NCBI GenBank assembly: GCA_019192515.1
Contig: JAHCMM010000179.1
Span: 2,503 to 54,177 of the forward strand
DNA length: 51,675 nt
Direction of reading: 5' to 3'
Origin: Cyclobacteriaceae bacterium SS2
GTDB taxonomy: Bacteria; Bacteroidota; Bacteroidia; Cytophagales; Cyclobacteriaceae
The translations under genes and the position numbers were made by a program. The notes beneath the pieces were generated by a model. That model did no database searches. It saw only the letters and a program-made list of their open reading frames with translations, and was not told the origin of the DNA. How positions within the stretch are numbered: position 1 is the stretch's first letter; each line of letters opens with the position of its first letter. Shown piece after piece: positions 16,346-23,892 of the stretch.

Positions 16346-18547
16346 ATGATCAAAGATTTGCGAGGGGTTAGCTACATAATTTATTCAATCATTATTCTCT
16401 TTAGTGCTTCATGTTCTTCAGGGGAGAACCCTTCTAGTCAAAAAAATACCATTGACAAATCCAATTATGTGGTCAATGGGTCCCAAGTGCATAACCGCTG
16501 GAAGTACTTCAACCATCAGCCCGACAATCTTTACAATCATTTTGCAGAAAAGGCATTTGGATTTTTAGAACAAAGAGCTGAAGAGATTGCTGATATCAGT
16601 ACCCTGGATGGCTGGAAGGAAAGGCAAGCGAGTGTAAAAGAGAAGCTGCACAAGCTAGTTGGTCCATTCCCTGATAAAACACCCTTAAATGCACAAGTTC
16701 TACGCACAGTTCAAAAGGATGGATACCGAATCGAATATATCGTTTTTGAATCCGTGCCCGATTTCCATATTACATCAGCAATGTTTATCCCTGATGGACT
16801 TGAACAAAAGGCACCAACCATTTTATTTGTTAATGGTCACACCGATATAGCATTTAGAGATGAGCTCTATCAGCAAGTGATCATAAATCTCGTCAAAAAG
16901 GGATTTGTGGTCTATACATACGACCCAACAGGTCAGGGAGAACGACTCCAGTATTTTGATGAAGGTACAGGTAAGTCAAAAATAGGTGGATCGGTACAAG
17001 AACATTTTCATGTTGGAAATCAGGCCTTTATTCTGGGTGGATCATTTGCAAAGTATGTGATTTGGGATGGTATCAGAGCCATTGACTTCCTGGTGTCCAG
17101 GGAAGAGGTAGATGCCACAAGGCTGGGTGTTGCCGGTCATTCTGGTGGCGGGACCCAGACTGCATATATTTCGGCGTTTGATAACAGAGTTCAAGCTGCC
17201 GCCCCTTCCAATTATATCACGAGTCACAAAAGACTTATTCAAAGCATCGGACTTCAGGATGCAGAGCAAAATTTTTATCAGGGCATATTACATGGGATTG
17301 ACCATGGTGATTTGCTAGCCGTTCGGGCACCTAGGCCAGCATTAGTAATGGCCACCAGTAGAGATTTCTTCAGTATCCAGGGCGCTCGAGAGACTGTCCA
17401 AGAGGTTTCCCGCATTTATCAGGCAAATGATCGAAGCAGTGATTTTGGTTTTGTAGAGGATAACGACAATCATACTTATACAAGAAAAAATAGAGAAGCC
17501 CTCTATGCGTTTTTTCAAAAACACTTAGACAACCCCGGGGATGCTTCGGATATGGAAGTGGAGTTTCTCACAGGGACTGATCTTCAGGTGACAAAGACCG
17601 GGCAAATATCTACAGATTATGATGGTAAAAACGTGTTTGATCTGATTGCCGAAGAGACAGCCTATCAAATCAATGTATCAAAAAAAATCAGTCATCATGA
17701 CACAAAATCTCTTCAGGCAATCGTGGAAACTTCAAAGAAAATATCAGGCTATCAGGAACCTGAATCAAACCTTGACCCAGTTTATTCAGGAGGTAGACAA
17801 CACAATGGATATACCCTGGAAAATCACTTTATCAAAGGAGTAGGAGATTATGTGATACCGTTTCTACTGTATAGGCCTGAGAAAGCAACTGGAAAAGCGA
17901 TCATATATCTTGATCCTCAAAGAAAAACAAGCAGTGTAGCTACTGGAGGTGAACTGGAAAAACTGGTAATGCAGGGCAATATGGTTCTTGTACCGGACAT
18001 GATAGGATATGGAGAAATGGGATTGAATAACAAACTGACAAATACTTTGTGGTATTTGACCATGTCTGTGGGAGAAAGTCTCACTGGAACCTGGACTAGT
18101 GATCTTACCAGACTGACATTATTTTTAAAAGAACATGAACAGATCACTGAAATAACGGGAATAGCCCATAAGGAGTTGTCACCTGTGCTTTTACATGCTG
18201 CAGCCTACGATTCTTCTATCAGTACGGTGATTCTTTCGGAACCATATATTTCTTATCGTTCAATAGTAGCCAGCGAATACTACAATCATGATTTTTATTT
18301 GAGCGCAGTGCCGGGGGCAATTAAGCATTATGACTTACCAGATTTAGCTGCTTCTCTAGCCCCTAGAAAGCTGATGATTATTGGTCCTACAGAGGGTGCT
18401 GGCGGCTACCTGAGTAGTGAAACCACGAATAGTGAATTAGCCGTGGTACAAAATCACTACAAGAAGTCAGATGCCCTGGAAAACCTCAGGATTGTTTCTG
18501 GTCAACAACCAGATGGTCATCGTCTAATTCAGGAATGGGTCAGATAA
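16346..18547 (+). CDS. Tandem alpha/beta-hydrolase lipoprotein, acetylxylan-esterase-like
   Basis: A 733-residue lipoprotein (lipid-acceptor Cys23 in FSASCSS) with two alpha/beta-hydrolase units. The first resembles acetylxylan esterase/cephalosporin deacetylase: YDPTGQGERLQYFDEG, then the nucleophile elbow GVAGHSGGGTQTAY with Ser266, and a candidate catalytic His in EDNDNHTYTRKN. The second unit (from about residue 480) keeps the fold (YLDPQRKTSS, VPDMIGYGEMGL), but the matching elbow reads GIAHKE, with Lys609 in place of Ser. It is therefore probably non-catalytic. The gene lies 28 bp after the GH109-like gene and likely removes acetyl groups from the same glycan. Confidence 0.88.
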   Translation: MIKDLRGVSYIIYSIIILFSASCSSGENPSSQKNTIDKSNYVVNGSQVHNRWKYFNHQPDNLYNHFAEKAFGFLEQRAEEIADISTLDGWKERQASVKEKLHKLVGPFPDKTPLNAQVLRTVQKDGYRIEYIVFESVPDFHITSAMFIPDGLEQKAPTILFVNGHTDIAFRDELYQQVIINLVKKGFVVYTYDPTGQGERLQYFDEGTGKSKIGGSVQEHFHVGNQAFILGGSFAKYVIWDGIRAIDFLVSREEVDATRLGVAGHSGGGTQTAYISAFDNRVQAAAPSNYITSHKRLIQSIGLQDAEQNFYQGILHGIDHGDLLAVRAPRPALVMATSRDFFSIQGARETVQEVSRIYQANDRSSDFGFVEDNDNHTYTRKNREALYAFFQKHLDNPGDASDMEVEFLTGTDLQVTKTGQISTDYDGKNVFDLIAEETAYQINVSKKISHHDTKSLQAIVETSKKISGYQEPESNLDPVYSGGRQHNGYTLENHFIKGVGDYVIPFLLYRPEKATGKAIIYLDPQRKTSSVATGGELEKLVMQGNMVLVPDMIGYGEMGLNNKLTNTLWYLTMSVGESLTGTWTSDLTRLTLFLKEHEQITEITGIAHKELSPVLLHAAAYDSSISTVILSEPYISYRSIVASEYYNHDFYLSAVPGAIKHYDLPDLAASLAPRKLMIIGPTEGAGGYLSSETTNSELAVVQNHYKKSDALENLRIVSGQQPDGHRLIQEWVR

Positions 18548-18564
18548 TACAAATACGATTTAGC

Positions 18565-19710
18565 ATGAGAGTATCTTTACGTTGGTTGCTTTTATTGGTT
18601 TGGTTTTATTCAAATTCACAAGCAACATCAGGTCCAGGGATCAGGTCTTCAGAAGCATGGAGAGAAGCAAAATATGGGAAGTGGGGGGGACCGGGTGTCT
18701 CTTCAAAACCAGGACCAATGGATTCAATATTATTGAGCGAGTATGCTCCGCAAAACTCTCTGGTAATTGAAGAGACAACAATACAAAAGGCAAAATATCC
18801 TGTAATTGACGTACATGCACATGTTCTGGCAAGAACTCCGGATGAGGTGGATGAATGGGTAAGAACGATGGATGAGGTGGGTATTAAAAAAAGCATTGTG
18901 CTGACCCATACAATTGGTGAGGAATTTGGTATATTGGCTAAACTATACCTCGAACCTTACCCTGATAGATTTATACTCTTTTGTGGAATAAGTTATGATG
19001 GACTTGATGAACCAGGTTATTCACAAAGGATCGTGCAGGAACTGATTGCATGCTATGAAATGGGTGCGCGAGGTGTAGGTGAAATTACAGATAAGGGTGC
19101 AGGAATCAATAGAACTATGGATAACCCGGTTCACCCTAATGACCCAAGGTTTTTTGATTTCTGGGAACAATGTGGGAAACTTGGTATTCCCGTAAATTTT
19201 CATATTGCTGATCACCCTTCAGCCTGGCAACCCCTCGATATTTACCAGGAAAGGACCCCAGATTATCAGCATTTTAACCTGCATGGAAAAGATATTCTTC
19301 CTTATGATGAATTGATTGGTGTATTTGAAGCAATACTGGAAGCTCATCCACGGACCAATTTTATCGCATGTCACATGGCTAATCTCGGAAATGACCTGAC
19401 TCGTCTAGGAGGCGTCATGGAGCGTTATCCTAATCTATATTTGGACATATCTGCAAGAGACTATGAAATAGGGAGAACTCCGAGAGCTGCATTTGCTTTC
19501 ATTGAAAAGTATCAAAAAAGGATCATGTATGGATCTGACATGGGACGTGAACCAAAAATGTACCGGGCCTGGTGGCAGTTATTAGAAACCAATGATGAAT
19601 TTATTACTGGGAGAGTGTGGTGGCCATATTATGGATTAGGACTTTCTCCTAAAGTTTTAAAAAACATCTATCAGAAGACAGCCAGTAAGGTTTTTGATCA
19701 ATGGGATTGA
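18565..19710 (+). CDS. Secreted amidohydrolase (ACMSD/amidohydrolase-2 type)
   Basis: About 381 residues. The ATG at 18565 gives a signal peptide (MRVSLRWLLLLVWFYSNSQA); an upstream ATG at 18535 would overlap the previous gene. The metal-binding HxH is in PVIDVHAHVLARTPDE, further likely ligands are His in VNFHIADHPSAW and FIACHMANLG, and the Asp is in MYGSDMGRE. This is the PF04909 TIM-barrel pattern, whose members hydrolyse or decarboxylate many small molecules. It follows the esterase gene closely and is the third gene of the run. Substrate unknown; deacylation or lactone opening is possible. Confidence 0.87.
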   Translation: MRVSLRWLLLLVWFYSNSQATSGPGIRSSEAWREAKYGKWGGPGVSSKPGPMDSILLSEYAPQNSLVIEETTIQKAKYPVIDVHAHVLARTPDEVDEWVRTMDEVGIKKSIVLTHTIGEEFGILAKLYLEPYPDRFILFCGISYDGLDEPGYSQRIVQELIACYEMGARGVGEITDKGAGINRTMDNPVHPNDPRFFDFWEQCGKLGIPVNFHIADHPSAWQPLDIYQERTPDYQHFNLHGKDILPYDELIGVFEAILEAHPRTNFIACHMANLGNDLTRLGGVMERYPNLYLDISARDYEIGRTPRAAFAFIEKYQKRIMYGSDMGREPKMYRAWWQLLETNDEFITGRVWWPYYGLGLSPKVLKNIYQKTASKVFDQWD

Positions 19711-19940
19711 TCCTTTTTCCTTTACAGCCGATAATTGTTGAGTTGCCTACCATTGTATTTTTCTCATAATATTAATCTAATATTAAAGTGGCTGTTCTTT
19801 TTCATTCCTTCTCTTAAAATGTGATTTAATGTATCATATTTCTAATGATTCCTACTATTTATAGAATCAGTGAATACATAATTTTATTGATAGATCAATT
19901 GAGGATTATGCTACAATTAAATTTTTGATAAGGAGTAGCA
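19711..19940. other. Intergenic region with paired TAATATTA repeats
   Basis: 230 bp with no gene. It holds two copies of the self-complementary octamer TAATATTA (19767-19774 and 19778-19785) 3 bp apart, which could fold or bind a regulator. No exact TAnnTTTG box is seen. A strong AAGGAG (19930-19935) precedes the next ATG. Confidence 0.4.
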
Positions 19941-20486
19941 ATGTGTTGCATTTACTGCAAGGAAAACAATTGTCTGATTTTTATTGAAATGAAAAATATT
20001 GATATGGATGGATCTGTTGCACGATCATTTTCTCTTTTCCTTTTAAGAATATTCATAGGTTGGCACTTACTATTTGAAGGCCTCATCAAAGTTATGGACC
20101 CATCATGGACAGCCCATGGGTTTTTAAAAGGTTCAAAATGGATTTTTTCAGACTTTTTCTTGATGATAGCCAATAATTCTGCCCTTTTGGGGATTGTCGA
20201 TCTACTTAATCAATGGGGTTTGGTATTGATTGGCCTTGCATTATTCATAGGTGTATTTACTCGCATTGCTGCCATTTCAGGGGTGGTTTTGCTGATGCTC
20301 TATTATGTGTGTATGCCGCCATTCATGGGTCTTGATTATGCGAGTACAACAGAAGGTAGCTACATGATCGTCAATAAAAATTTGATTGAAGTAGCAGCTC
20401 TTTTAATACTGTCACTTTTCTCTGCAGGAGAACACTTCGGACTCGACCTTTTGCGAAGAAGGAGGACCGGAAAGCTGGCATTCTAG
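19941..20486 (+). CDS. DoxX-family membrane protein
   Basis: About 181 residues with four membrane segments. The DoxX signature is at FLLRIFIGWHLLFEGLIKVM, and further helices are WGLVLIGLALFIGVFTRIAA, GVVLLMLYYVCMPPF and LIEVAALLILSLFSAG. DoxX proteins are linked to quinone or thiol redox chemistry, but most have no proven reaction. The ATG at 19941 has AAGGAG five bases ahead, so I kept it; it gives an odd Cys-rich start (MCCIYCKENNC). The ATG at 19989 is an alternative giving a more usual N-terminus. It is 31 bp upstream of an exported Gfo/Idh/MocA gene, suggesting a redox pair. Confidence 0.85.
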   Translation: MCCIYCKENNCLIFIEMKNIDMDGSVARSFSLFLLRIFIGWHLLFEGLIKVMDPSWTAHGFLKGSKWIFSDFFLMIANNSALLGIVDLLNQWGLVLIGLALFIGVFTRIAAISGVVLLMLYYVCMPPFMGLDYASTTEGSYMIVNKNLIEVAALLILSLFSAGEHFGLDLLRRRRTGKLAF

Positions 20487-20517
20487 GGTTGGGTTTTTTA
20501 GTAAGATAACAATTTAG

Positions 20518-22059
20518 ATGATGATGAAATTTAAAGATTTTGACCGAAGAACACTCCTTAAAGGAATGGCATCATTCCCAGTACTGGGTCTGTTTGGTTA
20601 TGAATTTTTTAGAAGAGAGTTGTCCGATCAAAAGGAACCCGTAGATATTCTAAAAGAATTGGGAATAGACCAAAAAATGGATTTTTCTGGTGATCTCAAA
20701 AAAAACTCCGCACAACTGATTCGATTAGGCATTATCGGAGCAGGTACCCGGGGAAAGACGTTGCTTTTCCGTACGGGGTTTGCACCCAAGGAAAGAATCA
20801 AAGGCATGAATGCTGAGCAAATGGAAGCCTGGATGGATTATGCAGACCTCAATGTAGTGGTGACCGGAGTATGCGATGTTTTTGATGACAGGGCCGAAAT
20901 GGCTTTGGATGCTGCCGGCCATAGTGTTAAGGCAGTAAGTGGTGAAAAGAACTTACCAAAAGCAAAAAGGTATCGAGACTACCGGGACCTGCTTGCTAGT
21001 GATGATATAGATGCTGTGATCATCGCCACACCAGATCATCACCATGTCCAAATGACCATTGATGCTATCAATGCAGGGAAGCATGTGTATTGTGAAAAAG
21101 CACCCACCAGAACTGAAGCCGAAGCCTATCATCTATATGAAGCCATTAAAGACACAAAACTTGTCTATCAACTTGGGCACCAGATTAGGCACAATCCTAT
21201 CTATCCCTATGCTGCTAAATTGGTCAATCAGGGCGTATTGGGTGCGGTGAATTTGGTTGAAGTCACCACCAACAGGAATACCTCAAGCGGGGCCTGGGTT
21301 CGCCACGTGAACAGGGACGGCAGTCCCAAGCCAGGTGACTTAAAGAGCATCGATTGGAACAGGTGGTTAGGTGATCGTCCCGAAGTACCATTTAGCACTG
21401 ACAGGTATTATAATTGGACAAAGTACTGGGATTATGCCAATGGGCTTTTAGGGCAGTTGTTCTCTCATGAATATGATGCAGTCAATGGTATACTCGACCT
21501 GGGAATACCCCATTCATGTATGTGCTCCGGAGGGATCTATTACTTCGATGACGGTAGGGAAATTCCTGATCTTATGCATGCGGTATTTGAATACCCTGAT
21601 AAAGGAATGAGCCTTGTTTACAGTGCTACACTGGCCAATAGCCGCAACCGTGGAAGAGTGATTATGGGCCGTGATGCCAGCATGGAGATTGGCGGCAGCA
21701 TAGAAATAACCGCAGATGGAAATTCAGAGCGATACAAAGATGTGCTCGATAATAAACTGATTGATTCAAGTAAACCCTTTGTTACGGCGGGGGGCCAAAG
21801 AGACGTTGATGGAGTATCCTCAGCAACAGAAAAATACTATATAGACAGGGGATTGACAGAGGTGAAAGTGAATGGAAAATCTCAGGATGTCACACACCTT
21901 CATCTAAGAGAATGGCTGGATGTGATACGCAACGGAGGTAAGGTGAGTTGTGGACTCAATAATGCTTTCGACGAAGCGATTACTATTCAAATGGCCAAAA
22001 AATCCTACACCGAGGGCCGTAGAGTGACGTGGGATCCTGTAAGTCGGAAAATAGTTTAA
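20518..22059 (+). CDS. Exported Gfo/Idh/MocA-family oxidoreductase
   Basis: A 513-residue protein with a Tat-like signal (DFDRRTLLKGMASFPVLGLF). The Rossmann motif is LGIIGAGTRGKTLLF, preceded by about 65 extra residues, and an insert follows before the second strand (VVVTGVCDVFDDRAEMA). The family EKP motif reads YCEKAPTRTEAEAYH, with Ala in place of Pro. Substrate-side residues DHHHVQMTI and SHEYDAVNGILDLGIPHSC are well formed. It likely oxidises or reduces a sugar unit in the periplasm using tightly bound NAD(P). It is 28 bp upstream of the ECF sigma gene. Confidence 0.9.
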   Translation: MMMKFKDFDRRTLLKGMASFPVLGLFGYEFFRRELSDQKEPVDILKELGIDQKMDFSGDLKKNSAQLIRLGIIGAGTRGKTLLFRTGFAPKERIKGMNAEQMEAWMDYADLNVVVTGVCDVFDDRAEMALDAAGHSVKAVSGEKNLPKAKRYRDYRDLLASDDIDAVIIATPDHHHVQMTIDAINAGKHVYCEKAPTRTEAEAYHLYEAIKDTKLVYQLGHQIRHNPIYPYAAKLVNQGVLGAVNLVEVTTNRNTSSGAWVRHVNRDGSPKPGDLKSIDWNRWLGDRPEVPFSTDRYYNWTKYWDYANGLLGQLFSHEYDAVNGILDLGIPHSCMCSGGIYYFDDGREIPDLMHAVFEYPDKGMSLVYSATLANSRNRGRVIMGRDASMEIGGSIEITADGNSERYKDVLDNKLIDSSKPFVTAGGQRDVDGVSSATEKYYIDRGLTEVKVNGKSQDVTHLHLREWLDVIRNGGKVSCGLNNAFDEAITIQMAKKSYTEGRRVTWDPVSRKIV

Positions 22060-22087
22060 GGAATGGTTTTATCTAAACAGATCTAAT

Positions 22088-22639
22088 TTGAGAAACTTTG
22101 ACGCAGATTTAAAATTGCTGAAAGCAATAAGAAAGGGAGATGAGAAGGCATTTGAAAAAATCTTTGAGAGATACTCTACACAACTATTCAATGTTGTACA
22201 AAAATTCACAACTTCTCGTACGGATGCAGAAGATGTGGTACAAGAGGTATTTTCAAAGGTCTGGAAGCATAGGATAAGAATAAACCCCGAGTTACCATTC
22301 ACCCCATATATCATCAAGATTGCTAAAAATATGGTTATTAATATCGCTAAAAAGCGGATATATGAGACCACCTATTTGAGCTACAAATACCACGTCCACT
22401 CTAAATTCAACTACATCACAGAGAATCAGGTATTGTTTAGAGAGCTTCAAAGCATCCTGGAGGAAAAAATTTCGATGCTTCCAGACAAAAGGCAGGAAGT
22501 CTACAGATTGAGCCGACAGGAAGGTTTGACAGCCAACGAAATCGCTGAAAAGTTAGGCATTTCGGTAAGGACTGTAGAAAATCATATTAATCAGGCACTT
22601 AAGGAAATAAGGCATCATCTGGCTCAAAAGTCAAAGTAA
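22088..22639 (+). CDS. ECF RNA polymerase sigma factor
   Basis: A 183-residue sigma-70 factor of the ECF class common beside SusC/D loci. Region 2 is at AFEKIFERYSTQLFNVVQKF and RTDAEDVVQEVFSKVWKHRI. Region 4 is at LPDKRQEVYRLSRQEGLTAN, then EKLGISVRTVENHINQALKE. The only plausible start is TTG: the frame is open only to 22055 upstream and holds no ATG. With FecR and the STN domain of SusC it would form a trans-envelope relay that switches on susCD when the glycan is sensed. Confidence 0.95.
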   Translation: MRNFDADLKLLKAIRKGDEKAFEKIFERYSTQLFNVVQKFTTSRTDAEDVVQEVFSKVWKHRIRINPELPFTPYIIKIAKNMVINIAKKRIYETTYLSYKYHVHSKFNYITENQVLFRELQSILEEKISMLPDKRQEVYRLSRQEGLTANEIAEKLGISVRTVENHINQALKEIRHHLAQKSK

Positions 22640-22689
22640 TGAATGCCTACCCTGTACTTAGAGAAACTATTTTTTGTAGAAGGGTTGAG

Positions 22690-22724
22690 TATCTACGTCA
22701 AGTTAATTGTATTAACTGTAGATA
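22690..22724 (+). other. Stem-loop between sigma and FecR genes
   Basis: A 7-bp outer stem (TATCTAC 22690-22696 with GTAGATA 22718-22724) and a 5-bp inner stem (GTTAA with TTAAC) are separated by a lopsided internal loop. There is no T-tract, so it may tune the sigma to anti-sigma ratio rather than terminate. Function inferred. Confidence 0.35.
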
Positions 22725-22759
22725 GACAAAAACCTAAATAAAAGATAACCCTAAGAGCT

Positions 22760-23767
22760 TTGAAGATAAAAGGAGATAACATTCGGAAATTTATTCACAG
22801 GAAGGCCAATTTGAAGGATGAGCTGGAAATTCTGAAATGGGTACAATCCGAAGATTATGATGCTCAATTAGAAAAAATTGTTTCTGACGAATTGGAGGAA
22901 GCATATTCCGTTGATGAATTGGAGTCCGAGGATCTTTCCCACATTTCAAAAAAGATCATTGCTAGCGATAAACCTGTTAAACATTCCCCGTTTACCCGTA
23001 CCAGGGTATTCTATAAGTATGCAGCTACTATCCTTCTGTTTTGCCTGATAGGGATTATTGTTAAGGAATATGCATTTGAGGTTGAATTATCTGAAGAGAC
23101 CTCTTCAAATCAAATTGAAAAAACCAATGTAAAGGGAAGGAAGTCTACCATTCATCTATCAGACGGATCTACAATTTATTTAAACGCTGAGAGTTCGATT
23201 ACTTACCCACAAAGGTTTTCCGATAGCCTAAGAATTGTGGAACTAAAAGGAGAAGCATTTTTTGAAGTGAGCCATGATAAAAGTAAACCATTTATTGTAC
23301 GAACTGGGTCGATTAATGTACGGGTTCTGGGTACTTCTTTCAATGTACGAGCCTTTGAAGAAATGGATAATACGGTGGTATCTCTTTCTTCTGGAAAAGT
23401 AGAGTTGGAAGGCCATCGTGGTAATCCCGATACTAATGAATCAGTTTTCCTCTTACCTGGACAAAGTATCAATTACAATAATAAAAACAATGCCTTTGGC
23501 GAGGTGTCCACCTTCGATCCGGTACTTGAATTTGGTTGGAAGGATGGAATATTAGCCTTTGATAATGCTTCTGTAAGTGAGGTTGTTGAGACACTTGAAC
23601 GCTGGTACAATGTGGATATACAATTACAGAATTATCCCGGGACTGATTGGCAATACAAAGCAAGACACGATAATGAGAGTCTTGAGCTTGTGCTCAAGAG
23701 CATAGCTTACAATGAATCAATTGATTTTGACATTGAAGGTAAAAAAGTGACAATTCGATTTAGATAA
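22760..23767 (+). CDS. FecR-family anti-sigma factor
   Basis: 335 residues. The cytoplasmic N-terminal part is followed by one membrane segment at about 85-103 (YKYAATILLFCLIGIIVKEY). The periplasmic FecR domain reads TIHLSDGSTIYLNAESSITY then ELKGEAFFEVSHDKSKPFIV. The C-terminal domain (VSEVVETLERWYNVDIQLQN) is the STN-like DUF4974 that contacts the SusC signalling domain. It starts with TTG (no in-frame ATG near), as does the sigma gene. It holds the upstream sigma factor inactive until SusC binds substrate. Confidence 0.95.
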   Translation: MKIKGDNIRKFIHRKANLKDELEILKWVQSEDYDAQLEKIVSDELEEAYSVDELESEDLSHISKKIIASDKPVKHSPFTRTRVFYKYAATILLFCLIGIIVKEYAFEVELSEETSSNQIEKTNVKGRKSTIHLSDGSTIYLNAESSITYPQRFSDSLRIVELKGEAFFEVSHDKSKPFIVRTGSINVRVLGTSFNVRAFEEMDNTVVSLSSGKVELEGHRGNPDTNESVFLLPGQSINYNNKNNAFGEVSTFDPVLEFGWKDGILAFDNASVSEVVETLERWYNVDIQLQNYPGTDWQYKARHDNESLELVLKSIAYNESIDFDIEGKKVTIRFR

Positions 23768-23815
23768 AAAATAAACGAAAGTGCCTATGAAATATTAGAT
23801 GATAAAATAAAAAAA

Positions 23816-23850
23816 CTCTCCTTATGCATTTTGACAGGTGATAAGGAGAG
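23816..23850 (+). other. Leader hairpin upstream of susC
   Basis: A perfect 10-bp stem (CTCTCCTTAT 23816-23825 with ATAAGGAGAG 23841-23850) closes a 15-nt loop. The right arm carries AAGGAG placed 4 nt before a six-codon ORF. There is no T-tract after it. It could be an attenuator, a processing site or an RNA-stabilising element between fecR and susC. Confidence 0.5.
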
Positions 23851-23852
23851 CT

Positions 23853-23873
23853 ATGCGATTACAATTATTTTAA
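23853..23873 (+). other. Possible six-codon leader ORF before susC
   Basis: ATG to TAA encodes MRLQLF and sits four bases after an AAGGAG that is held in the stem of the adjacent hairpin. It ends 19 bp before the susC ATG. A regulatory leader peptide is possible, but Bacteroidota seldom rely on Shine-Dalgarno pairing, so this may be chance. Confidence 0.2.
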
Positions 23874-23892
23874 AATGTAAACATTCAAAGTT

